DNA of 10,860 nucleotides from positions 1 to 10,860 of the forward strand of contig JABSSB010000093.1 of assembly GCA_013214715.1 (NCBI GenBank). The letters run 5' to 3'. This DNA is from Paracoccaceae bacterium (GTDB lineage: Bacteria > Pseudomonadota > Alphaproteobacteria > Rhodobacterales > Rhodobacteraceae). This document shows, piece by piece, positions 1-6,900 of this stretch; the first letter of the stretch is position 1, and every line of letters begins with the position of its first letter. Made by a program: the position numbers and the translations under genes. Below the pieces are notes generated by a model, which searched no databases, was not told where the DNA came from, and saw only the letters and a list, made by a program, of their open reading frames with translations.

Positions 1-139
1 TACGCCATCGATAAAACGTCTGTTGCGTCACCCCGATCTGGCGCACTGCCTCGGCAATCGTTGCGCCTTGTCCCTGTAGAACTTCAACCTGCCGAAGCTT
101 CGATACAATCTCTTCGGGCTTCTCTCGTTGCCCAGCCAT
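1..139 (-). CDS. IS3-family transposase OrfA, N-terminal 46 codons (partial)
   Basis: This encodes the helix-turn-helix subunit of an IS3 transposase, which binds the element's ends; the catalytic DDE part (OrfB) would lie off the left edge. Reading leftward from ATG at 139-137, the visible 46 residues include REKPEEIVSKLRQVEVLQGQ, then GATIAEAVRQIGVTQQTFYR and a final WR. This is the typical Tnp_1 (HTH) start of IS407/IS511-like OrfA proteins, with the recognition helix around residues 37-46. The start is supported by ggagga (complement of 146-151) six bases upstream. Nothing in the visible part is broken. Whether the full element is active cannot be judged from this fragment. Confidence 0.85.
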   Translation of the reverse strand, partial: MAGQREKPEEIVSKLRQVEVLQGQGATIAEAVRQIGVTQQTFYRWR

Positions 140-198
140 TGCTGATCCTCCAATTCGCGGGACAATCTATCCCAGTAGGTGGAACACTTTCAGGGGGG
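1..198 (-). mobile_element. End of an IS3-family insertion sequence (partial, runs off the left edge)
   Basis: The minus strand carries the start of an IS3-type OrfA, preceded by a leader with a good ribosome binding site (ggagga, complement of 146-151). The element appears to end near 190-199, where the minus strand reads ccccccTGAAAGTGTTCC, the C-rich and TGAAAGTG style seen at ends of the IS407/IS511-like IS3 elements as I remember them. Just to the right, glycosyltransferase coding sequence resumes at about codon 199, which places the junction. The exact terminal base, the other inverted repeat and the target duplication lie outside the window or cannot be fixed here, so the boundary is good to about 5 bases. 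Confidence 0.75.
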
Positions 199-842
199 CT
201 ACTCCAGCAATCCTTGCTTGGTCAGCGTGATCCGAACTGGCGCTGTGTCGTCATGTGCCACAAGACACCTGATGGCTGCCCGGAAGACGAGCGGATCGAA
301 ATTTGCGAAATGGAGTGTCCTGTGCCGGCAGAGCGGGCAGGCTTCTACAAGGACAAAAGCGCCAAGCTGGCCGCGGGGATGCAAAAGGCGCTGGAGCGTG
401 ATCCCCGCTTTTGCATGTTGCTCGATGCGGATGATCGCGTTCACGCGGATTTGGTCGGCTACATGGCGCAGCAACAGGACCTGCTGCACATCGTTGACAA
501 GGGTATATCTAAAACGGCTCCTCTGTCCTCAGGGCGCATCTGGACGATGTCCACAAGATTTGCGGCAGCGTGAAACTTGTGCCGCTGACCTTGATGCAGG
601 AGGAGGACACACCTTTTCTCTGGGGGCATGACGTCATTGTCGATCGGGCCAAAGAACGGCGGCTGCCCTTTGAAAACATTGCGTTGCCGGCAGTGATCAA
701 GAATGTGGCCTATGGCGAGAACTGGACCGAAACTAAATTCATCAAAAGCGAGACCTTCAGGCGCACCTTGCGCAAGATCCTGCGCCTGCGCCCCTTGACC
801 CCCCGGCTGAAGGCGGCATTTGCCCTCGATAAGATCGCCTGA
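199..842 (+). pseudogene. Glycosyltransferase (family 2-like), 5'-truncated by the IS and frameshifted
   Basis: This was a sugar transferase for cell-surface or polysaccharide assembly. It resumes beside the IS end with SLLGQRDPNWRCVVMCHK and contains the DADD metal/nucleotide-sugar signature (codons 424-435). In this first frame it reads sensibly to about 510. The rest lies in another frame from 513: NGSSVLRAHLDDVHKICGS, then a C-terminal part ending at TGA 840-842; HKICGS is a motif I associate with this GT group. Adding one A to the run at 511-514 joins the frames smoothly as DKGISKNGSSVLRAHLDD. The N-terminal nucleotide-binding part is missing because the IS replaces it. The gene is therefore doubly disabled, unless the A-run gap is a sequencing error. 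It ends 28 bases before the epimerase gene and was probably its operon partner. The acceptor and sugar are unknown. Confidence 0.8.
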
Positions 843-870
843 ACGATCACGACGTTCCAAGAGGTTCAGA

Positions 871-1761
871 ATGCGCATATTGTTCACCGGTGGCTCGGGC
901 AAGGCCGGTCGCCACGCCATTTCCTACCTGCAGGCGGCGGGTCACCGCGTGCTGAACGCGGATCAGGTGCCGTCGCCCGATCCTACGGTAGCCACGCGTC
1001 TGCTCGATCTGACGGATGCCGGGCAGGTCTTTGATGTGATGCAATCCTATATCGGCTTTGATGAGCTTGAGCCCGGCACTGGCGTCCCTTCTTTTGATGC
1101 CGTGGTGCATTTTGCTGCTGTGCCCCGCATCCTGCTGCACAGCGACAATGAATGTTTCCGGGTCAACACGCTCAGCACCTATAACGTGATCGACGCGGCA
1201 CTGAAGGCCGGGATTCGCAAGGTGATCTTCGCCTCGTCCGAGACGACATACGGCGTCTGTTTCGCCGATGGGGAGCGCAAGCCCGACTATCTGCCCGTGG
1301 ACGAAGATCACCCCACCGTGCCGGAAGACAGCTATGCCATGTCAAAGGTCGTCAACGAAGTCACCGCGCGCAGTTTTCAGGCGCGAAGCCGGGCCGATAT
1401 CTATGGGCTGCGCATCAATAACGTGATCGAGCCGCAAGACTACGCGCGCGACTTCCCCGCCTATGCTGCCGATCCCGACATGCGGCGACGTAACATCTTT
1501 GCCTATATCGACGCGCGCGATCTGGGGCAGATGGTGGACTGCTGCCTGCGCACCAACGGGCTGGGCTATCAGGTGTTTAACGTCGCCAACAACACCCATT
1601 CCGTCGATCTGACCACGCCAGAGATCGTCGCGCGCTATTACGATGGCGTCCCGCTGCGCCGCGAGATCGGCGCGCAGGATAGCGTGTACAGCAATGCGAA
1701 GGCCAAAGAGATGCTGGGTTTTGCGCCGCAGTATGACTGGACCTTTCCACCAAGATCCTGA
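871..1761 (+). CDS. NAD(P)-dependent epimerase/dehydratase (extended SDR family)
   Basis: This is a 296-residue extended short-chain dehydrogenase/reductase, probably acting on a nucleotide sugar or related polyol. The N-terminus MRILFTGGSGKAGRH holds the GxxGxxG dinucleotide-binding loop (residues 7-13). The acidic residue after the second strand (D31) suggests NAD over NADP. VVHFAAVP (78-85) follows, and the catalytic YAMSK (Tyr155/Lys159) is intact with Ser122/Ser123 upstream. The start at 871 is chosen because the Rossmann strand begins immediately and gagg lies at 861-864; an in-frame ATG at 820 would add an unlikely Arg-rich leader overlapping the glycosyltransferase gene. Placed after a glycosyltransferase remnant, it could make that enzyme's sugar donor, but the substrate cannot be read from the sequence. 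Its own promoter is not obvious, so the upstream IS may have changed its expression. Confidence 0.88.
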   Translation: MRILFTGGSGKAGRHAISYLQAAGHRVLNADQVPSPDPTVATRLLDLTDAGQVFDVMQSYIGFDELEPGTGVPSFDAVVHFAAVPRILLHSDNECFRVNTLSTYNVIDAALKAGIRKVIFASSETTYGVCFADGERKPDYLPVDEDHPTVPEDSYAMSKVVNEVTARSFQARSRADIYGLRINNVIEPQDYARDFPAYAADPDMRRRNIFAYIDARDLGQMVDCCLRTNGLGYQVFNVANNTHSVDLTTPEIVARYYDGVPLRREIGAQDSVYSNAKAKEMLGFAPQYDWTFPPRS

Positions 1762-1826
1762 CCCGGTGGACCTTGGGCGCGTGCGCGGCTAAACCGCCCG
1801 CGACCGCATCACCAAGGAATCTGCCC

Positions 1827-2702
1827 ATGTTCGTCGCCACGCTGATCGCCAACCCTGCCAAGGCACCTTTGCAGGCGGATCTGGTCGCCAATCTGCGCGA
1901 TGCCTGGGGCGGGGAGGAGGCGGTCTGGTTGTCCCCGGAGGAAGCGGCGGAATTTGCCCTGCCCGCGCGGCCCGACACGCAATGGCAGGTCTGGGACGAT
2001 GTGCAGGCAATGGGTGTCGATCTGGTCATTCAACCCGCGCAGGGGCGGCGCAAGAAGATGCTGTTGGCTGATATGGACAGCACCATGATCGAACAGGAAT
2101 GCATCGACGAGCTGGCCGACGAGGCAGGCGTGGGCGACCGGGTCAAAGCTATCACCGCCCGCGCGATGAATGGAGAGCTCGATTTTGACGGCGCGCTGCG
2201 CGAACGCGTGGGCCTGTTGAAAGGCATGCCAGACAGCATCATCGACAAGGTGCTGGCCGAACGTATCAGCTTCATGCCAGGCGGGGCGGCCTTGCTGGCC
2301 ACGATGAAAGCTAATGGCGCCTATGCGGCGCTGGTGTCGGGCGGGTTCACCGCCTTCACTGCCAGGGTCGCCGCGCATCTGGGCTTTGATGAAAACCGCG
2401 CCAATACGCTCATGATCGAAAATGGCGTACTGACAGGGGAGGTGGCGCAACCCATTCTGGGGCGCGAGGCCAAGGTCAGCGCACTGGAAGAGATCGCCGC
2501 CCGGCTAGGCCTGTCCGAAGACGACGTGATGGCCGTGGGCGACGGCGCCAATGATCTGGGCATGCTGGGTCTTGCAGGTGCAGGCGTGGCGCTGCATGCC
2601 AAGCCCTCTGTGGCGGCGCAATGTGACATCCGCATCAACCACGGCGACCTGACGGCGCTGTTGTATCTGCAAGGCTATGCAAGGTCAGATTTCGCGGCAT
2701 GA
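1827..2702 (+). CDS. serB: Phosphoserine phosphatase SerB
   Basis: SerB hydrolyses O-phospho-L-serine to serine, the last step of the phosphorylated serine pathway, in the cytosol. The 291-residue product has an N-terminal ACT-like region (about 1-70) followed by a HAD-fold phosphatase domain. All HAD motifs are visible: DMDST (82-86; nucleophile Asp82, acid/base Asp84), SGGF (171-174), the motif III lysine (Lys216) and GDGAND (238-243). Length and layout fit the longer SerB form found in many proteobacteria. The start at 1827 is supported by aaggaa at 1814-1819 and by the usual MFVATLIANP-type beginning; an in-frame ATG at 1773 gives an atypical leader. The stop overlaps the next gene's start (ATGA, 2699-2702), so the two are probably translationally coupled. 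No sign of decay or transfer. Confidence 0.96.
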   Translation: MFVATLIANPAKAPLQADLVANLRDAWGGEEAVWLSPEEAAEFALPARPDTQWQVWDDVQAMGVDLVIQPAQGRRKKMLLADMDSTMIEQECIDELADEAGVGDRVKAITARAMNGELDFDGALRERVGLLKGMPDSIIDKVLAERISFMPGGAALLATMKANGAYAALVSGGFTAFTARVAAHLGFDENRANTLMIENGVLTGEVAQPILGREAKVSALEEIAARLGLSEDDVMAVGDGANDLGMLGLAGAGVALHAKPSVAAQCDIRINHGDLTALLYLQGYARSDFAA

Positions 2703-3454
2703 GCGGTCTGGAATGGGAGGTCATCGCCCTTCTGATCGCCGCCGGGTTTGTCGCAGGGTTCATTGATTCCATCGCGGGCGGCGGCGGGTTGATCACGGTG
2801 CCCGCGCTGCTGCTATCAGGCGCCGATCCGGTCACGGCTCTGGGCACGAACAAGGTGCAGGGGCTCTTTGGCTCGGGCACGGCGGCTTTGTCTTATGCCA
2901 AGGCCGGGCTGGTCGATCTGCGGCGGCAGGCGGGGCCGGCGCTGATCGCCTTTGTCGCGGCGGCATTGGGGGCGGTGGCCGTATCGCGCCTGCCGGTGGA
3001 CTGGATCGACGCGGCGCTGCCCGTTGTGCTGATCGCGATTGCGGTGTTTTTCGCGGTCAAGCCGGGCCTGTCAGACAGGGACGGGCGCGCGCGGTTGGGT
3101 CCACGCGTGATCGCGCTGAGCATGGTGCCCTTGGTCGGCTTCTATGACGGGCTCGTTGGGCCGGGCACGGGCAGTTTCTTCATGATCGGCTTTGTCACGC
3201 TTGCGGGTTATGGTGTGCTGAAGGCCACGGCGCATACGAAACTTTTGAATTTTGCCTCAAACCTTGGCGGACTGATGGGGTTCCTGTTGGTCGGCTCGGT
3301 CTGGTGGGGCGTGGGCCTGCTGATGGCGCTGGGCACCATTGCGGGCGCGCGGGTCGGCGCGGGGTTTGCCCAACGCTTTGGCGCGCGCATGATCAAACCA
3401 CTTTTGGTGCTGACCTCAACCGCGATGGCGCTGCGCCTGCTGCTGGGCGCGTGA
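2699..3454 (+). CDS. TauE/SafE-family (TSUP) membrane protein, YfcA-like
   Basis: This is a 251-residue inner-membrane protein of the TSUP/DUF81 family, whose studied members move sulfite, sulfoacetate and related organic anions; the substrate here is unknown. The sequence is almost entirely hydrophobic, with roughly seven to eight membrane segments (about 8-24, 28-42, 78-97, 104-121, 136-155, 158-175, 186-222, 233-250). Both halves carry family motifs: FIDSIAGGGGLITVPAL near residue 21 with LGTNK at 48-52, and GFYDGLVGPGTGSF at 147-160 with KLLNFASNLG at 181-190. The first motif closely resembles E. coli YfcA. The start is the ATG overlapping the serB stop. The gene ends exactly where the convergent asparaginase gene ends, with no base between the stop codons. 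Confidence 0.9.
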   Translation: MSGLEWEVIALLIAAGFVAGFIDSIAGGGGLITVPALLLSGADPVTALGTNKVQGLFGSGTAALSYAKAGLVDLRRQAGPALIAFVAAALGAVAVSRLPVDWIDAALPVVLIAIAVFFAVKPGLSDRDGRARLGPRVIALSMVPLVGFYDGLVGPGTGSFFMIGFVTLAGYGVLKATAHTKLLNFASNLGGLMGFLLVGSVWWGVGLLMALGTIAGARVGAGFAQRFGARMIKPLLVLTSTAMALRLLLGA

Positions 3455-4450
3455 TCAGCGCAGAGCGGCGCCTGCTTTCATCACACCTGTGACCAGCCCG
3501 TCCCAGTTCTGGATCGGCGCGTCGAGATAGGCGCGCGCCTCTGGATGGGCCGGGTCCAGCGCGCCATAGCGTACCAGCAAAGCCGCAATCGCACATTCGG
3601 CGGCCCGCGTGGCGCCGTCTTCGATTTTCAGCGCAATGCCCAGACGCTGTTCCGGCAAGATCGCGATAAAAACCCCTTCGGCCCCCGTCTTGATCGCCGC
3701 GCGGCCCTGACAGGCGCGCATCAGCCGCGTGCAGGCGCGACCCTCGCCCGCAACCAGATCGGGATGGGCGATCATCGCCTCCCGCAGCCTTTGGCCCGCG
3801 CTCTCCAAACGCCCGCTGCCATCTTGGACCCGCGCAAACCAGGCCATCGCCCGCGCAAGCCCTGTGACCGTCGTCTGAAAATTCGGGGCCGAGCATCCGT
3901 CGGGCGCATAGCCGGGGCTGTCCACTCCGGTCAGCTGATCGAAATCGGCGCGCACGGCCTGCTGTACGGGATGGTCAATCGCTACATAATCCGCCGAGGC
4001 CCGCATATACTGCGTCAGCGTCAGGAAGCCCGCATGTTTGCCCGAGCAGTTATTGTGTATGCGGCAGGGGCTCTCATGGGCGCGGATCATCGCCTCGCGC
4101 ACCTCCGTGTCGCGGCTTTCCTGCGGGCCGCAGCAAAAGGCCTCATCCTCCAGCCCCAGCTGCTCCATCCACGCGCCAACACGGTCCAGATGGATTTGCG
4201 CGGCATTATGCGAGGCACAGGCCAGAGCAAGATGCTCTGGCGTCAGCCCATACCGATCTGCCGCGCCCGATGTGACCAGCGGCAGGCCCTGAATCATCTT
4301 GCAGGAGGACCGGGGGTAGATCAGCGCCTCCGGGTCGCCCTGCGCCCAGATCAGTTGCCCGGCCTCATCGACCACGGCGACATGGCCGCGATGCAGGCTC
4401 TCCAGAAGATCTCCGCGCCAGATCTCTGTCAGGGGGGCGGCTTTGGTCAT
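3455..4450 (-). CDS. L-asparaginase, Rhizobium etli type II / ReAV family (zinc-binding)
   Basis: This enzyme converts L-asparagine to aspartate and ammonia, and belongs to the family unrelated to E. coli AnsA/AnsB (Pfam Asparaginase_II). The 331-residue product has no signal peptide, so it is probably cytosolic. The serine-lysine tandem is present as SSCK (Ser48, Lys51), with ASHNAA giving Ser80. NNCSGKH supplies Cys135 and Lys138, and DGCSAPNF supplies Cys186, matching the Cys/Lys/Cys zinc site described for R. etli ReAV (Cys135/Lys138/Cys189 from memory). IKTGAEG (253-259) carries the later conserved lysine. Length agrees with the family. The start is ATG at 4450; upstream purines (agga) are only moderate. 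The gene is convergent with the TSUP gene and divergent from the IalB-family gene. No truncation seen. Confidence 0.92.
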   Translation of the reverse strand: MTKAAPLTEIWRGDLLESLHRGHVAVVDEAGQLIWAQGDPEALIYPRSSCKMIQGLPLVTSGAADRYGLTPEHLALACASHNAAQIHLDRVGAWMEQLGLEDEAFCCGPQESRDTEVREAMIRAHESPCRIHNNCSGKHAGFLTLTQYMRASADYVAIDHPVQQAVRADFDQLTGVDSPGYAPDGCSAPNFQTTVTGLARAMAWFARVQDGSGRLESAGQRLREAMIAHPDLVAGEGRACTRLMRACQGRAAIKTGAEGVFIAILPEQRLGIALKIEDGATRAAECAIAALLVRYGALDPAHPEARAYLDAPIQNWDGLVTGVMKAGAALR

Positions 4451-4480
4451 GGCGATGGGTCCTGTCTTGGCTTTGCCTTA

Positions 4481-4509
4481 TCGCTAAATCCCCCCATCGG
4501 CAGGATCAA
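4481..4509 (-). promoter_or_regulatory. Candidate promoter for the asparaginase gene
   Basis: On the minus strand TTGATC (4509-4504) and TAGCGA (4486-4481) are separated by 17 bases, a sigma-70-like spacing, about 30 bases before the start codon. The -35 box is good and the -10 box is poor. Spacing and position are the only support. Confidence 0.25.
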
Positions 4510-4599
4510 GCCACTCCTTGCGACATTTGCCACGTCGATTTGGTCCGGCAGGGGTTTCGCAGGGACCTTTTCTTGCGGTAAAGTCGCGCCAATGTGACG

Positions 4600-4620
4600 G
4601 GCGCGCAGGGCAGGCGCGCC
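4600..4620 (+). repeat. GC-rich inverted repeat in the leader of the IalB-family gene
   Basis: ggcgcgc (4600-4606) and gcgcgcc (4614-4620) form a perfect 7-bp stem around a 7-base loop (agggcag). It lies 29 bases upstream of the start codon at 4650 and 18 bases before the ribosome binding site. It could be an mRNA leader structure or simply GC-rich intergenic DNA. The surrounding gap (4451-4649) shows nothing else I can name beyond the candidate asparaginase promoter. Confidence 0.35.
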
Positions 4621-4649
4621 GCAAATGACCCAACAGGCAGGAGACCGTC

Positions 4650-5177
4650 ATGACACATATTCGCGCCGCAGCCCTTGGCGGCATCTTGGTGACGCTGGGC
4701 GCAGCAGGGGCCGCGCAGGCGCAGGCCACGACCGATCAATGCCCGGTCAGCAAAACGGACTGGACCGTGTGCCTGACCGACAGCCCGAAACAATGCTGGG
4801 CAGCCTCGGCCCCGAAATCGGTTGTCAACCGCCGTGGCGGGCAGGTCGTGGATGCACGGCGCGGCGACATCCTGATGTTCGTGGTCTACCAGCCCGACGC
4901 CGGGGTGAAGGGCCAGGTGACATTCACCGGCGGATATCCTTTTGCCGATGGCTCCACCGTGGAATTGAAAATCGGCGGCTCAAGCTGGACGATGGCGACC
5001 GATGATGAATACGCATGGCCCGCGGCCGAAGACGACGCCGAAATCGTCGCGGCGATGAAGCGCGGAGCACAAGCCGTTGTCACCGGACGATCGGGCCGGG
5101 GCACGGTGACGACTGACACGTTTTCGCTGATCGGTTTCACCGCGGCCGTGGATGAAACCGCGAAGCGCTGCGAATGA
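4650..5177 (+). CDS. Invasion-associated locus B (IalB) family periplasmic protein
   Basis: This is a 175-residue exported protein of the IalB family (PF06776). The family is named after a Bartonella protein needed for red-cell invasion but is widespread in free-living alphaproteobacteria, where its role is not established. A signal peptide is clear: a hydrophobic stretch at residues 6-22, then AQA-QA, with cleavage likely after Ala24. Family features follow: DWTVCLTDSPKQCWAAS (37-53), the GYPF region near 95 and a C-terminal SLIGFTAAVDETAKRCE. The mature protein has four cysteines (31, 41, 49, 174), which suggests two disulfides in the periplasm. The start is backed by aggaga (4639-4644), five bases upstream. 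A hairpin terminator follows at 5201-5220. No invasion role should be inferred from the name. Confidence 0.88.
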   Translation: MTHIRAAALGGILVTLGAAGAAQAQATTDQCPVSKTDWTVCLTDSPKQCWAASAPKSVVNRRGGQVVDARRGDILMFVVYQPDAGVKGQVTFTGGYPFADGSTVELKIGGSSWTMATDDEYAWPAAEDDAEIVAAMKRGAQAVVTGRSGRGTVTTDTFSLIGFTAAVDETAKRCE

Positions 5178-5200
5178 TCTAACGCAGTTGCCGATTGACA

Positions 5201-5220
5201 GGGCGCCGATTTCGGCGCCC
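5201..5220 (+). terminator. Intrinsic-type hairpin terminator after the IalB-family gene
   Basis: The 20 bases form a perfect inverted repeat: gggcgccg and cggcgccc pair over 8 bp around a 4-base loop (attt). The hairpin begins 24 bases after the stop codon and is followed by tcttt, a short and imperfect U tract. Position between two same-strand genes, each with its own ribosome binding site, fits a terminator. Efficiency is uncertain because the T run is weak. Confidence 0.7.
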
Positions 5221-5257
5221 TCTTTGCATGTAACTGATCTAGTTCAGAGGTTTCAAA

Positions 5258-5635
5258 ATGCGCTACCTGCTTCCCTGTCTTCTTTTCCCGCTGCCTGCGC
5301 TCGCCGATCCGTCGATGGAATGCGCCGATGCCGCCAGCCAGGTCGAAATCGGTGCCTGCGTGTCGGATATGGAAACACGGGTCGACGCTGCGCTGTCCAC
5401 CGCGCTGGGCTTTGCCATGTCGTCGGCACGCGAATTGGACGAGATCACAGAACGCTCTGTTGCGGTCCCGGCGCTTGAAGCCTCGCAAAGTGCTTGGGAG
5501 GCCTACCGTACGGCGCATTGCGACTATATCGGCAGCACCTTTGGCGGCGGCTCGGGCACGGGCATCGCAATCACGTCCTGTCGCGTCGTTTTGGGCCGGG
5601 CGCGGGTCGAGGCATTGATGGCCCAAGCGCGCTGA
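5258..5635 (+). CDS. Small exported protein of the LprI-like / DUF1311 family
   Basis: This 125-residue protein matches the DUF1311 (PF07007) family, which includes the mycobacterial lysozyme inhibitor LprI; the actual role here is unknown. The N-terminus MRYLLPCLLFPLPALA is a signal peptide with cleavage after Ala16. The mature part shows the family pattern: CADAASQVEIGAC, then LEASQSAWEAYRTAHCDY, then GSGTGIAITSCRVVLGRARV. Four cysteines remain after processing (22, 34, 88, 108), consistent with two disulfides. Cys7 lies in the signal region without a good lipobox, so it is probably not a lipoprotein. The start is supported by agagg at 5246-5250. It sits between the terminator of the IalB-family gene and rlmN. 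Lysozyme inhibition is a family-level suggestion only. Confidence 0.8.
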   Translation: MRYLLPCLLFPLPALADPSMECADAASQVEIGACVSDMETRVDAALSTALGFAMSSARELDEITERSVAVPALEASQSAWEAYRTAHCDYIGSTFGGGSGTGIAITSCRVVLGRARVEALMAQAR

Positions 5636-5646
5636 TCCACGCGCCC

Positions 5647-5675
5647 TCTTTTTATCGTGGCAGGCTTCCTATATA
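5647..5675 (+). promoter_or_regulatory. Candidate rlmN promoter
   Basis: TATATA at 5670-5675 is a good -10 box; 17 bases upstream lies only a T-rich -35 (tctttt, 5647-5652). Transcription would then start near 5682. This leaves about 28 bases of leader before ATG 5710 and almost none before the alternative TTG at 5689. Confidence 0.35.
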
Positions 5676-5709
5676 GGGGCATATCCCTTTGAGTTCCGAG
5701 AGCCCGCAT

Positions 5710-6900
5710 ATGTCTGCCACCGCGCCGATCACCCAGGATGTGATGACGATCCCCCGCAAACTGCCCGAGGGGCCGGTCAACCTTGTCGGTCTGACGCGGG
5801 ACCAGATGCGCGCGGCCCTGATCGACGCGGGCACCCCGGAAAAACAGGCCAAGATGCGGGTGAACCAGATCTGGCAATGGATCTATCAATGGGGCAAGCG
5901 CGATTTTGCCGAAATGACGAACCTTGCCAAACCCTATCGCGCCATGCTGGCCGATAAGTTCGTCATCGAAATCCCCGAGGTTGTGTCGCGCCAGATCTCT
6001 GAAGACGGCACACGAAAATACCTTGTCCGCATCGCTGGCGGGCATGAGGTAGAGGTCGTCTATATCCCCGAAGAAGATCGTGGCACGCTTTGCGTTTCGT
6101 CGCAGGTGGGCTGCACGCTGACGTGCTCCTTCTGCCATACCGGTACGCAGAAACTGGTGCGTAACCTCACGGCGGGTGAAATCATCGGACAGGTGATGAT
6201 GGCCCGCGATGATCTGGAAGAATGGCCCACCCAAGGCGCGCCCAAAGATGAAACCCGGCTTCTGTCCAACATCGTCCTGATGGGCATGGGCGAGCCGCTT
6301 TATAACTTCGACAATGTGCGCGATGCGATGAAAATCGCGATGGACCCCGAAGGCATCCAGCTGTCCCGCCGCCGCATCACCCTCTCGACCAGCGGCGTGG
6401 TGCCCGAAATTGCCCGCACTGCGCAAGAGATTGGCTGCCAACTGGCAATTTCTTTCCATGCCACCACCGATGACACCCGTGACAAGCTGGTGCCCATCAA
6501 CAAGCGCTGGAATATAGAAGAGCTCCTGGCCTCTCTTGCGGCCTATCCGAAAGCCTCGAATTCGGAACGGATCACCTTTGAATATGTGATGCTGGACGGG
6601 ATCAATGACAGCGACGAAGACGCCCATCGCCTGATCGACCATATCAAGCGGCACCAGATCCCGGCCAAGATCAACCTGATCCCGTTCAACGAATGGCCCG
6701 GAGCGCCCTATAAACGGTCATCCAACAACCGGATTCGGAAGTTTGCCGATATCATCTACAAGGCGGGCTATGCCTCTCCGATCCGCACGCCGCGGGGCGA
6801 AGACATCATGGCCGCCTGCGGTCAGTTGAAATCCGCCACCGAACGCGCCCGCAAATCCCGCCGTCAGATCGAAGCCGAGGCGGGTCTGCCTCAGGGCTGA
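5710..6900 (+). CDS. rlmN: Dual-specificity 23S rRNA/tRNA adenine C2-methyltransferase RlmN
   Basis: RlmN is a radical-SAM enzyme that methylates C2 of A2503 in 23S rRNA and of A37 in a subset of tRNAs, supporting translational accuracy. The 396-residue product has an N-terminal RNA-binding region (about 25-95), then the radical-SAM core with CTLTCSFC (Cys135, Cys139, Cys142 binding the 4Fe-4S cluster). GMGEPL (192-197) is the SAM-contact loop and AACGQL contains Cys370, the counterpart of the methyl-carrying cysteine near the C-terminus. All catalytic residues are intact. ATG 5710 is preferred over an in-frame TTG at 5689 because the protein then begins MSATAPITQDV, as alphaproteobacterial RlmN proteins do, although the ribosome binding site (gagag) is weak. 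Its 3' end overlaps the decayed minus-strand gene by 10 bases. Confidence 0.96.
   Translation: MSATAPITQDVMTIPRKLPEGPVNLVGLTRDQMRAALIDAGTPEKQAKMRVNQIWQWIYQWGKRDFAEMTNLAKPYRAMLADKFVIEIPEVVSRQISEDGTRKYLVRIAGGHEVEVVYIPEEDRGTLCVSSQVGCTLTCSFCHTGTQKLVRNLTAGEIIGQVMMARDDLEEWPTQGAPKDETRLLSNIVLMGMGEPLYNFDNVRDAMKIAMDPEGIQLSRRRITLSTSGVVPEIARTAQEIGCQLAISFHATTDDTRDKLVPINKRWNIEELLASLAAYPKASNSERITFEYVMLDGINDSDEDAHRLIDHIKRHQIPAKINLIPFNEWPGAPYKRSSNNRIRKFADIIYKAGYASPIRTPRGEDIMAACGQLKSATERARKSRRQIEAEAGLPQG

Noticed and set aside
61..573. A single plus-strand 170-codon gene
   Set aside because: Its first third is antisense to the transposase start and IS leader; only the part after about 199 is genuine glycosyltransferase sequence, and its tail after 510 is out of frame.
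820..870. Upstream start for the epimerase
   Set aside because: It adds an Arg-rich leader overlapping the glycosyltransferase gene; ATG 871 starts directly on the Rossmann strand with a nearby ribosome binding site.
3545..4597. 350-codon plus-strand open frame
   Set aside because: It is antisense to the asparaginase gene, which has all its family motifs; long antisense frames are common in GC-rich DNA.
5524..6654. 376-codon minus-strand open frame
   Set aside because: It is antisense to rlmN, whose radical-SAM motifs and conserved cysteines are unmistakable; the shadow protein shows no family pattern.
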